DNA of 5,741 nt from Planctomycetota bacterium (GTDB lineage: Bacteria > Planctomycetota > Brocadiia > Brocadiales > Bathyanammoxibiaceae). The notes under the pieces were generated by a model. It saw only the letters and a list, made by a program, of their open reading frames with translations, did not search any database and was not told the origin of the DNA. Positions 1 to 5,741 of the stretch are shown here, one piece after another. The DNA is taken from the NCBI GenBank assembly GCA_030598065.1, contig JAUVQR010000112.1:1-5741 (forward strand), read 5' to 3'. Both the position numbers and the translations under genes were made by a program. How positions within the stretch are numbered: position 1 is the first letter of the stretch; the number at the start of each line of letters is the position of its first letter.

Positions 1-197
1 AAAAGGACTCCATAACACCCCGCTAGATTGCCGCCCCGCCGCTCCTCCCACAGGGAACACAAGGCATCCACAGCCACACAAACACCCCTTTAAGCCTTTG
101 TCCCTCAGGGGATAGGTCTTTTTGTCGTTTGCCGTCTTCTGTGGGTATCCTCCTTACGAAGCCACTCCCGCAAGGTCATACACTATGGAAAAAGGAA
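1..197. other. Upstream intergenic stretch, no gene recognised
   Basis: No frame on either strand gives a credible protein here. A + strand frame stays open from base 2 to a TAG at 113-115, but its translation is a proline/histidine-rich string with no recognisable family and no visible start. A - strand frame is open from about base 141 to the window edge but has no ATG start. The first ~60 bases are notably C-rich on the + strand. The stretch probably separates the acs operon from an upstream gene lying outside the window. Confidence 0.5.
97..125 (+). terminator. Candidate weak rho-independent terminator
   Basis: Bases 101-104 (TCCC) pair with 109-112 (GGGA) around a TCAG loop. The stem can be extended outward to 97/116 only with three G-U wobbles and one A-U pair. 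A T-rich run (TCTTTTT) follows at 117-123. This is the layout of an intrinsic terminator, but the stem is short and wobble-rich. It would end transcription of a gene to the left of the window and insulate the acs promoter. This is inference from local structure only. Confidence 0.3.
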
Positions 198-226
198 TTG
201 ATTTTTTTGACGCTTGAGACTATAAT
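198..226 (+). promoter_or_regulatory. Sigma-70-type promoter for the acs operon
   Basis: A -35 box TTGATT (198-203, four of six consensus bases) is followed by exactly 17 bp and a perfect -10 box TATAAT (221-226). Transcription would start near base 233, giving a leader of about 150 nt before cooS. The surroundings are AT-rich, unlike the coding region that follows. No clear operator palindrome overlaps the boxes, so regulation cannot be read directly. The match is strong for housekeeping-sigma recognition, but it is a prediction. Confidence 0.65.
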
Positions 227-282
227 GTTGCTTCGCCAACTACAGTTTTTTAGCGGATAATATCTCTTTCTTTTGTAGAGAA

Positions 283-324
283 TCTTGCGAGGACTCGAGA
301 CCCCCATTGAATTGCTGATGGGGG
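283..324 (+). promoter_or_regulatory. Two adjacent hairpins in the cooS leader
   Basis: The first hairpin pairs TCT (283-285) with AGA (298-300) and, past a two-base bulge, CGA (288-290) with TCG (295-297), around a GGAC loop. The second starts at the next base: CCCCCAT (301-307) pairs perfectly with ATGGGGG (318-324) around a 10-nt loop. No proper T-run follows the second stem (CTTAGTATTT), so it is a poor intrinsic terminator. It may instead be an mRNA-stabilising or protein-binding element, or a degenerate attenuator. It matches no riboswitch class I can recognise. Confidence 0.45.
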
Positions 325-350
325 CTTAGTATTTAAAGAGGGACTTACAA

Positions 351-363
351 CGGCTTAAGGCCG
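351..363 (+). repeat. Small inverted repeat just upstream of the cooS ribosome site
   Basis: CGGC (351-354) and GCCG (360-363) form a 4-bp stem around TTAAG, ending 7 bases before the Shine-Dalgarno sequence. It is short enough to be chance. If it forms in the mRNA it would sit beside the ribosome docking site. Confidence 0.2.
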
Positions 364-370
364 CTTATGT

Positions 371-377
371 AAAGGAG
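371..377 (+). promoter_or_regulatory. Ribosome binding site of cooS
   Basis: AAAGGAG lies 6 nt before the ATG at 384. It is the strongest Shine-Dalgarno sequence in the window and fixes the cooS start. This supports the lysine-rich N-terminal extension being translated. Confidence 0.8.
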
Positions 378-383
378 TAACCC

Positions 384-2405
384 ATGCAGCCACAAGACAA
401 AAAAACACCGGCGGAAGCCCAAAAAACAGAACCTAAGAAAGAAAAAAAGCTGACCCCAAAGAAGGATTCGAACGGCAAGAGCATTGCCGAACAAATGCTG
501 GGGAGGATGAAGGAGGCTGGAGTAGAGTCTATCTACGACCGGTACGAGGCCCAGCAGCCCCAGTGTGGTTTCGGGCTGGTGGGGCTGTGCTGCAGACACT
601 GCAATATGGGCCCTTGCAACGTAGACCCATTCGGTAAAGGCCCACAGAAGGGAATCTGTGGCGCCGATGCCAATACGATTGCCGCCAGGCACTTTACCAG
701 ATCGGTTGCCGCCGGCTCGGCGGCTCACTCTGACCATGGCAGGTCCATCGCTCAGTTGCTTATTGCCACGGCCCGAGGCGAGGCCCCCGGCTATAAGGTA
801 AAGGACGAAGGAAAGCTGATGATGGTGGCCGAGTGGTTTGGCGTGAAGACCGAGGGCCGGAAGGTCAATGAGATAGCCGAAGACGTCGGCGAGATGGCCC
901 TTGCGGAATTTGGTAAGTCCTACGGTTTTCAGCACTTCACCAAACGCGCCCCTAAGGCCCGGCAGGAGTTGTGGGCAAAGCTGAACATTACCCCACGCGC
1001 CATTGACCGCGAGGTCACCGAAAGCATGCACCGCACGGGTATGGGCTCCGACCAGGACTACAAGAACCTGATTCGCCAGGCAAGCCGGACCGCAATGGCA
1101 GACGGCTGGGGCGGCTCCATGGTGGCCACAGAACTCCAGGATATCCTTTTTGGCACACCAAAGCCCATCAGGGGAAAGGCCAACCTTGGCGTGCTCAGAG
1201 AAGACCAGGTGAACATCCTTGTACACGGCCACGAGCCCCAGATATCAGAGATGGTCGCTCTGGCATCCCAGGACCCCGAACTCCTCAAGGCGGCGGAGGC
1301 GGTAGGCGCCAAGGGCATCAACCTTGCCGGAATATGCTGTACGGCCAACGAACTCCTCATGCGCCACGGTATACCGATGGCCGGCCACATGAAGATGCAG
1401 GAGATGGCCATTGCCACAGGCAGCGTCGAGGCGGTGATTGTTGACATACAGTGCATCATGCAGTCCGACGTTGAGACGTCAAAGTGCTACCACACAAAAC
1501 TGATTACCACGTGCTCTAAGGCGCGCATCATAGGAGCCGAACACGTGGAGATAACCGACGAAAACGCGCAGGAGCAGGCGAAGAAGATAGTAAAAACGGC
1601 CATCGACAACTACCCCAACCGCGACCGCTCGAGGGTCTATATCCCCAAGGATGCGGAGAAAGAGATGGTAGTCGGCTTCAGTCACGAGACCATAAAATAC
1701 ATGCTGGGAGGCAGATTCAGGGCCAGCTACAGACCGCTGAACGACAACATCATGAACGGAAGGATACGCGGCGTAGCGGGCGTGGTTGGTTGTACCAGCC
1801 CGAAGGTCTTGCCGGGCCATCAGCCCTACGTAGAGCTGGTGAAGGAGCTGATAGCAAACAACATACTCGTGGTTGAGACCGGGTGTGCGGCCACGGAGTG
1901 CGGCAAAGAGGGCCTCATGATACCCGAACTGAAAGAGGCCTGCGGTGAAGGGCTAAAGGAGGTGTGCGAGGCGGTCGGTATACCGCCTATACTCCACGCA
2001 GGGGCCTGTGTAGACAACAGCCGCATCCTCATCGCTTGCTCGGAGATGGTCGAAGAAGGCGGGCTTGGCAACGACATAAGTGAACTGCCGGTGGCCGGCG
2101 TGTGTTATGAGTGGATGCACGAGAAGGCGCTCTGCATTGGGCAATACTTTGTCGCCTCCGGCGTCTTTACCATATTCGGGATAAACTCTCCGGTCCAGGG
2201 CGCGCCAGATGTGCAGAAGTGGCTTACGGAGGGAATCGAAGAGGAACTTGGGGGCAAGTGGGCCTTTGAACCGGACATAAAGAAGGTTGCAAGGCTGGTA
2301 ATAGATCACATTGAAAAGAAGCGAGATGCGCTCGGAATCAACGTTGAGGCCGAACGAAAGCTGTATGACATGGATGATAGGCGCAAGCTCGATATAAACG
2401 TCTGA
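384..2405 (+). CDS. cooS: Carbon monoxide dehydrogenase catalytic subunit of CODH/ACS (CooS/AcsA)
   Basis: This Ni-Fe-S enzyme reversibly interconverts CO2 and CO. In the Wood-Ljungdahl pathway it supplies CO through a tunnel to acetyl-CoA synthase. At 673 aa it is about the length of Moorella AcsA. C61 and C69 match the dimer-bridging D-cluster ligands. C70, C73, C78 and C92 match the B-cluster, with the same spacing as Moorella. Likely C-cluster (NiFe4S) ligands are the histidine in HGHEP (281-285), C319 in GICCTANE, C357 in DIQC, C470 in GVVGCTSPK, C501 in ETGC and C542 in GACVDNSR. K581 in EWMHEKA is the expected catalytic lysine, and H115/H118 lie in AAHSDHG. Residues 1-32 are a lysine/proline-rich, probably disordered extension. 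No signal peptide is visible, so it is cytoplasmic. The gene is followed 13 nt later by acsB, which argues for the ACS-partnered form over a stand-alone CooS. Ligand assignments are by motif; the family call is very secure. Confidence 0.97.
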   Translation: MQPQDKKTPAEAQKTEPKKEKKLTPKKDSNGKSIAEQMLGRMKEAGVESIYDRYEAQQPQCGFGLVGLCCRHCNMGPCNVDPFGKGPQKGICGADANTIAARHFTRSVAAGSAAHSDHGRSIAQLLIATARGEAPGYKVKDEGKLMMVAEWFGVKTEGRKVNEIAEDVGEMALAEFGKSYGFQHFTKRAPKARQELWAKLNITPRAIDREVTESMHRTGMGSDQDYKNLIRQASRTAMADGWGGSMVATELQDILFGTPKPIRGKANLGVLREDQVNILVHGHEPQISEMVALASQDPELLKAAEAVGAKGINLAGICCTANELLMRHGIPMAGHMKMQEMAIATGSVEAVIVDIQCIMQSDVETSKCYHTKLITTCSKARIIGAEHVEITDENAQEQAKKIVKTAIDNYPNRDRSRVYIPKDAEKEMVVGFSHETIKYMLGGRFRASYRPLNDNIMNGRIRGVAGVVGCTSPKVLPGHQPYVELVKELIANNILVVETGCAATECGKEGLMIPELKEACGEGLKEVCEAVGIPPILHAGACVDNSRILIACSEMVEEGGLGNDISELPVAGVCYEWMHEKALCIGQYFVASGVFTIFGINSPVQGAPDVQKWLTEGIEEELGGKWAFEPDIKKVARLVIDHIEKKRDALGINVEAERKLYDMDDRRKLDINV

Positions 2406-2408
2406 GGA
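2404..2408 (+). promoter_or_regulatory. Ribosome binding site of acsB overlapping the cooS stop
   Basis: GAGGA starts inside the cooS TGA stop codon (2403-2405) and lies 10 nt before the acsB ATG at 2419. A ribosome finishing cooS would be placed directly on the acsB start region. This fits translational coupling of the two subunits, which assemble in equal numbers. Confidence 0.6.
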
Positions 2409-2418
2409 TACCAGTGCT

Positions 2419-4605
2419 ATGTCTAAGATAATTTGCTCTGCCGCTATACGCGGTGCACATAAGATAGTCCAGCAGGCTGAAGATAAACTGAAGGATGCCA
2501 TCGCCCAGAAGGGCAAGGACCACAAGGTCGAGTTCCCCAACACCGGGTACTTCTTTCCCATAATCCTTTCCATGACGGGCAGGGAGGTAAAGACACTTGA
2601 AGAACTCCTGCCCGTCCTGGAAGAGGCAAAGACGCTGTTGCCGGAGGTACCCGCGGAAGAACACTGGCTACCGTACCTGGGTCACACGCTTGACGCCGGG
2701 ATGGCCACCCTCTTCGCAGAGGAGATTATCGAGGGCTGCAAGTATCTGATAGGCCCTAACCCGGTCGAGGGGATATGGCTGGGCGCCGCTGACGACATAA
2801 TACTCCGCGAGAGGGGCATAGAGTTTGTTGACGGTACCGCGCCCGGGTTCGCCGCCATAGTGGGAGGAGCCCCAGATGCGGATACGGCGGTCAGGATAGC
2901 CAGAGAACTTCAGGAAAAGAACCTTTACGTCTTTATGTGCGACAAAGGGGCCAACGGTTTGCGCTTTGCGGAGCAGTTGGACAGTAAAGGAGTACAGCTT
3001 GGCTGGGAGACACGATTGGTGCCGTTTGGCGATAGCATAAGCGCCGCGGTGTACGCCCTTGGCTTTGCCAATCGTGCGGCCATGTCCTTCGGCGCGGTTA
3101 AACCGGGCGATTTCCGCCGCAACCTGATATACAACAAGAACCGCATCTTCGCCTTTGTCATGGCCCTAGGAGGCGGTGTAAGCGACGAGCAGTACGCGAC
3201 CGCCGCCGGGGCGATAAACTACGGCTTCCCAACCATCACCGACGCGGATATCCCGGAGATACTGCCCACCGGCGTCTGTACATACGAACATGTCGTGTCG
3301 AACATCACTCACGACAAGATAGTCGAAAAGTCCATAGAGGTAAGGGGTCTGAAGGTCTCTGTTCATAAGCTAGACATCCCGGTGTCTTATGGGCCGGCCT
3401 TCGAGGGTGAGCGCATCAGAAAGGACGACATGTACGTCGAGTTCGGCGGACCGAAGGCTCACGGGTTTGAGTTCGTGACAATGAGGGAAGTCGGAGAGAT
3501 AGAAGACAACAAGATAGAGATTATCGGGCCCGACCTGGACGAATTTGAAGAAGGAAGTTCCATAAACATAGGCATCTATATTGAAGTGGCCGGCCGTAAG
3601 ATGCAGAAGGATTTCGAGCCCATCCTGGAGCGGCAGATACACCGCTTCCTGGGCGAGGCGCAGGGAATTTTCCACATGGGCCAGCGCCACCAGATACGCC
3701 ACCGTATCAGCAAAGACGGCTTCAATTCTGGCCTGAGATTGAAACACATAGGCACCATCCTGCACGCGAAATTCCATGACGAGTACGGCGCTATCGTAGA
3801 CAAGGTGCAGGTGACCGTCAAGACCAAGAAGGAAGATGTGGAGAAGCTGATAGACGAGGTGCAACAGGCGTTTGTCGAGAGAGACGAACGCATGATGGGT
3901 ATGAGCGACGAGACCACCAACCTTTTCTACAGTTGCTCACTGTGCCAGAGCTTTGCGCCCACCCACGTCTGCATCATCTCTCCTGAGCGCTCCGGCCTGT
4001 GCGGCTCCGTAAGCTGGCTGGACGCAAAGGCATCTTATGAGATTACGCCCACAGGACCCAACCAGCCGATAGAGAAGAGTAGCGTCGTCGACGAATCGAT
4101 GGGACAGTGGGAAGGTGTCAATAAATTCCTGTCAGACGCCTCAAGCAGGAAGTTCGATAAGGTCAGCATGTACAGCATGCTGGTAGACCCGATGACCAGT
4201 TGCGGCTGCTTTGAGTGCATATCGGTACTGCTGCCGATGTGTAACGGCATCATGACCGTGCACAGGGACTTCACGGAAATGACGCCGTGCGGTATGAAGT
4301 TTTCTACCCTCGCCGGCTCGGTGGGCGGCGGGCAGCAAACGCCTGGCTTCGTGGGGCACAGCAAGCTCTTCATGGCCAGCAAGAAGTTCATCTCGGCGGA
4401 CGGTGGCCTGGCGCGGCTCGTCTGGATGCCCAAGGAGCTCAAGGAAGAGATGGGCGAATATATTGAGGGAACGGCCCAGGAGCTGGGACTGGAAGACTTC
4501 CTCAGCAAGATAGCCGACGAGACCATCTGTACGACGGAAGAAGAGATACTGGACCACCTGCAGAAGGTCAACCATCCCGCACTTCAACTTGAGGCGCTGA
4601 TATAA
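2419..4605 (+). CDS. acsB: Acetyl-CoA synthase subunit of CODH/ACS (AcsB)
   Basis: AcsB condenses CO, CoA and a methyl group delivered by the corrinoid iron-sulfur protein into acetyl-CoA at the A-cluster, a 4Fe-4S cubane bridged to two nickels. At 728 aa it matches the bacterial family (about 729 in Moorella), with the N-terminal CODH-contacting domain (roughly 1-312), a middle domain (to about 478) and a C-terminal A-cluster domain. The archaeal form lacks the N-terminal domain. C506, C509, C518 and C528 (cubane) and C595-G-C597 (distal nickel) fall at exactly the Moorella residue numbers, so there are essentially no net indels up to residue 597. The conserved glycine-rich stretch GGGQQTPGF follows near residue 635. 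There is no signal peptide, so it is cytoplasmic. It stops 4 nt before the ClpP-like gene. No missing ligand, frameshift or truncation is seen, so it should be active. Confidence 0.98.
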   Translation: MSKIICSAAIRGAHKIVQQAEDKLKDAIAQKGKDHKVEFPNTGYFFPIILSMTGREVKTLEELLPVLEEAKTLLPEVPAEEHWLPYLGHTLDAGMATLFAEEIIEGCKYLIGPNPVEGIWLGAADDIILRERGIEFVDGTAPGFAAIVGGAPDADTAVRIARELQEKNLYVFMCDKGANGLRFAEQLDSKGVQLGWETRLVPFGDSISAAVYALGFANRAAMSFGAVKPGDFRRNLIYNKNRIFAFVMALGGGVSDEQYATAAGAINYGFPTITDADIPEILPTGVCTYEHVVSNITHDKIVEKSIEVRGLKVSVHKLDIPVSYGPAFEGERIRKDDMYVEFGGPKAHGFEFVTMREVGEIEDNKIEIIGPDLDEFEEGSSINIGIYIEVAGRKMQKDFEPILERQIHRFLGEAQGIFHMGQRHQIRHRISKDGFNSGLRLKHIGTILHAKFHDEYGAIVDKVQVTVKTKKEDVEKLIDEVQQAFVERDERMMGMSDETTNLFYSCSLCQSFAPTHVCIISPERSGLCGSVSWLDAKASYEITPTGPNQPIEKSSVVDESMGQWEGVNKFLSDASSRKFDKVSMYSMLVDPMTSCGCFECISVLLPMCNGIMTVHRDFTEMTPCGMKFSTLAGSVGGGQQTPGFVGHSKLFMASKKFISADGGLARLVWMPKELKEEMGEYIEGTAQELGLEDFLSKIADETICTTEEEILDHLQKVNHPALQLEALI

Positions 4606-4609
4606 ACAC

Positions 4610-5197
4610 ATGAACAAGACTAAGCCCGACACCCCCGAGAAAGACCGTGAAGAAGATGGCTTGTTTTCACGCCTGCTGAAGACCCGCACAATCATTGTCT
4701 CGGACGAGATTGACAAGAAGATGGCCCAGCGGGTCATCTCCCAGCTCCTGATGTTGGAGCAGGAAGACCCCAAGAAACCGATCAAGCTCTTTATCAACTC
4801 TCCCGGAGGCGACGCTGACGCCGGGTTTGCGATATTCGACATGGTACGGTTCATAAAACCTGAAGTGAAGACCATCTGTACCGGTCTTACCGCAAGCGCG
4901 GCGGTAATCATACTGCTCGGGGCGGAAAAGAAGAACAGGTACAGCCTTACCAACGCCCGCATTCTGATACACCAGCCGAGCACCGGCATTATGGGCACTG
5001 CCGCTGACATAGAGATTGAGGCCAGCGAAATACTAAAATTCCGCGACAAGATAAACCTCCTCATCGCCGAAGAAACAGGGCAGAGCATCAAGAAGATTGA
5101 AGACGACACCAGAAGGAATTTTTGGATGAGCGGAGAAGAGGCCCTGAAGTACGGTCTGATTAGCAAAATAGTCAAAGACAGAGAACAACTGGGATAA
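4610..5197 (+). CDS. ClpP-family serine protease-like protein with Ser-His-Asn triad
   Basis: This 195-aa protein has the ClpP fold signature throughout: FSRLLKTRTI (handle/N-domain, ~19-28), INSPGG with the oxyanion glycines (~62-67), GLTASAA around S96, LIHQP with H121, DIEIEASEIL (~133-142) and FWMSGEEALKYGL (~171-183). S96 and H121 align with S98 and H123 of Bacillus-type ClpP. The third triad position (D172 there) is N170, at the same constant offset, in DDTRRNFWMS. The usual SMG after the nucleophile is SAA. The first 17 residues are charged and lack the usual GER-containing axial-loop segment. True ClpP forms tetradecamers with ClpX/ClpA/ClpC; whether this one is a protease, a weak peptidase or a scaffold is open. 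Its place between acsB (4-nt gap) and acsC (1-nt gap) implies co-expression with the CODH/ACS complex. Only a weak, distant GAGG (4591-4594) precedes its start, so translation is probably coupled to acsB. Family is certain; function and symbol are left open. Confidence 0.9.
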   Translation: MNKTKPDTPEKDREEDGLFSRLLKTRTIIVSDEIDKKMAQRVISQLLMLEQEDPKKPIKLFINSPGGDADAGFAIFDMVRFIKPEVKTICTGLTASAAVIILLGAEKKNRYSLTNARILIHQPSTGIMGTAADIEIEASEILKFRDKINLLIAEETGQSIKKIEDDTRRNFWMSGEEALKYGLISKIVKDREQLG

Positions 5198-5198
5198 A

Positions 5199-5741
5199 AT
5201 GGCACTAACAGGACTAGATATATACAAACTACTTCCGAAGACGAATTGCAAGAAGTGCGGCAGGCCCACCTGCCTTGCTTTTGCCATGCAACTGGCGCAA
5301 AAGAAGGCGTCACTGGATGAGTGTCCGGACGTAAGTGAAGAGGCAAAACAGACGCTCGGTGCGGCCTCAGCCCCACCCATAAAACTGGTCACCGTTGGTA
5401 CGGGAGATAACGCCCTGCAGATTGGCGAGGAAAACGTCCTGTTCAGACACGACGAGAAGTTCTATAACCCGGGAGGCGTGGCCGTCTCCATCAGCGATAA
5501 TCTGGGGGAAGAAGAGCTGGCAAAGAGCGTGGAGAAGGCAAATGCCCTGACGTTCCACCGCGTGGGGACGGATATATCCATTGACCTTATAGCGCTCAAG
5601 AACGACAGTGGCGACAAGGACAAATTCGCAAAGGCCGCCCAAAAGCTGGCGAACGGGACCCATCTGGGGGTGATACTCGTAAGCGAATCACCGGAGGCAA
5701 TGGGAGCGGCCCTCGAACATCTGGCCGAAAAGAAACCGTTG
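5199..5741 (+). CDS. acsC: Corrinoid iron-sulfur protein large (gamma) subunit AcsC, N-terminal part
   Basis: AcsC with AcsD forms the corrinoid iron-sulfur protein, which takes the methyl group from methyltetrahydrofolate via AcsE and delivers it to AcsB. The 181 codons present run open to the window edge, about 40% of the ~446 residues typical of the family. C17, C20, C25 and C42 (CX2C-X4-C-X16-C) form the N-terminal 4Fe-4S domain that reductively activates the cobalt. A short linker (about 44-60) leads into the start of the TIM-barrel domain (from about 61: IKLVTVG, then FYNPGGVAVSISDN). The C-terminal cobalamin-binding domain lies beyond the window. The ATG follows the previous stop after one base, with only a weak GGGA (5191-5194) ahead of it, so it probably depends on translation of the ClpP-like gene. 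The truncation is due only to the window border. acsD and acsE would be expected further right. Confidence 0.96.
   Translation, partial: MALTGLDIYKLLPKTNCKKCGRPTCLAFAMQLAQKKASLDECPDVSEEAKQTLGAASAPPIKLVTVGTGDNALQIGEENVLFRHDEKFYNPGGVAVSISDNLGEEELAKSVEKANALTFHRVGTDISIDLIALKNDSGDKDKFAKAAQKLANGTHLGVILVSESPEAMGAALEHLAEKKPL

Noticed and set aside
2..115. Possible 3' end of an upstream + strand gene (open frame to a TAG at 113-115)
   Set aside because: Only 37 codons with biased Pro/His composition and no family resemblance, and the stop falls inside the candidate terminator stem-loop. Not enough to call a gene.
233..383. Cobalamin or other known riboswitch in the leader
   Set aside because: A corrinoid-dependent operon makes this attractive, but I could find no B12-box-like conserved core and the leader is short for that class.
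345..1232. Open frame of about 295 codons on the - strand opposite cooS
   Set aside because: The + strand encodes conserved CODH cluster motifs across this region. The antisense product has no recognisable domain.
4164..4182. Perfect 7-bp inverted repeat (CAGCATG, 5-nt loop, CATGCTG) inside acsB
   Set aside because: It lies in conserved coding sequence with no T-run or gene boundary nearby, and one such repeat in several kilobases is expected by chance.
4610..5197. Reading the ClpP-like gene as the ordinary housekeeping clpP
   Set aside because: The Asn in the triad, the SAA after the nucleophile, the atypical N-terminus and the acs-operon location without clpX all argue against the standard subunit.
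4141..5376. Long open frame on the - strand (about 411 codons) spanning the end of acsB, the ClpP-like gene and the start of acsC
   Set aside because: It lies opposite three unmistakable + strand genes, and its translation shows no family motif. It is an antisense shadow of their codon bias.

Overview
The window carries the front part of a bacterial carbonyl-branch Wood-Ljungdahl operon, with all genes on the + strand: the carbon monoxide dehydrogenase subunit (cooS/acsA, 384-2405), the acetyl-CoA synthase subunit (acsB, 2419-4605), a ClpP-family serine-protease-like protein (4610-5197), and the first 181 codons of the corrinoid iron-sulfur protein large subunit (acsC, from 5199, cut by the window end). 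Gaps between the genes are 13, 4 and 1 nt, so they are almost certainly one transcript.

The first ~380 bases hold no convincing gene. They contain a weak candidate terminator (97-125), a good sigma-70-type promoter (TTGATT, 17-bp spacer, TATAAT at 198-226) and a leader of about 150 nt with two back-to-back hairpins (283-324), ending in a clear Shine-Dalgarno sequence in front of cooS.

The metabolic genes look intact. CooS has the D-, B- and C-cluster cysteines and the catalytic lysine motif. AcsB has all A-cluster cysteines at the same residue numbers as the Moorella enzyme (C506, C509, C518, C528, C595, C597). AcsC has the N-terminal 4Fe-4S motif C17/C20/C25/C42. Together CooS would reduce CO2 to CO, AcsB would join CO, CoA and the methyl group, and AcsC would be half of the methyl donor.

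The unexpected member is the ClpP-like gene, wedged between acsB and acsC. It keeps the ClpP core and the nucleophile serine (S96) and histidine (H121), but the catalytic aspartate position holds asparagine (N170). Its N-terminus does not resemble the axial loop used in ClpP-unfoldase complexes. This suggests a specialised, possibly non-proteolytic or weakly active ClpP paralogue tied to CODH/ACS assembly or turnover.

The organism is an anaerobic bacterium: AcsB has the full-length bacterial architecture, not the short archaeal one. DNA is moderately GC-rich, with frequent ATA isoleucine codons. An anammox-type planctomycete, or another uncultured Wood-Ljungdahl bacterium such as a Nitrospirota or Desulfobacterota member, would fit, but the sequence alone does not settle it.
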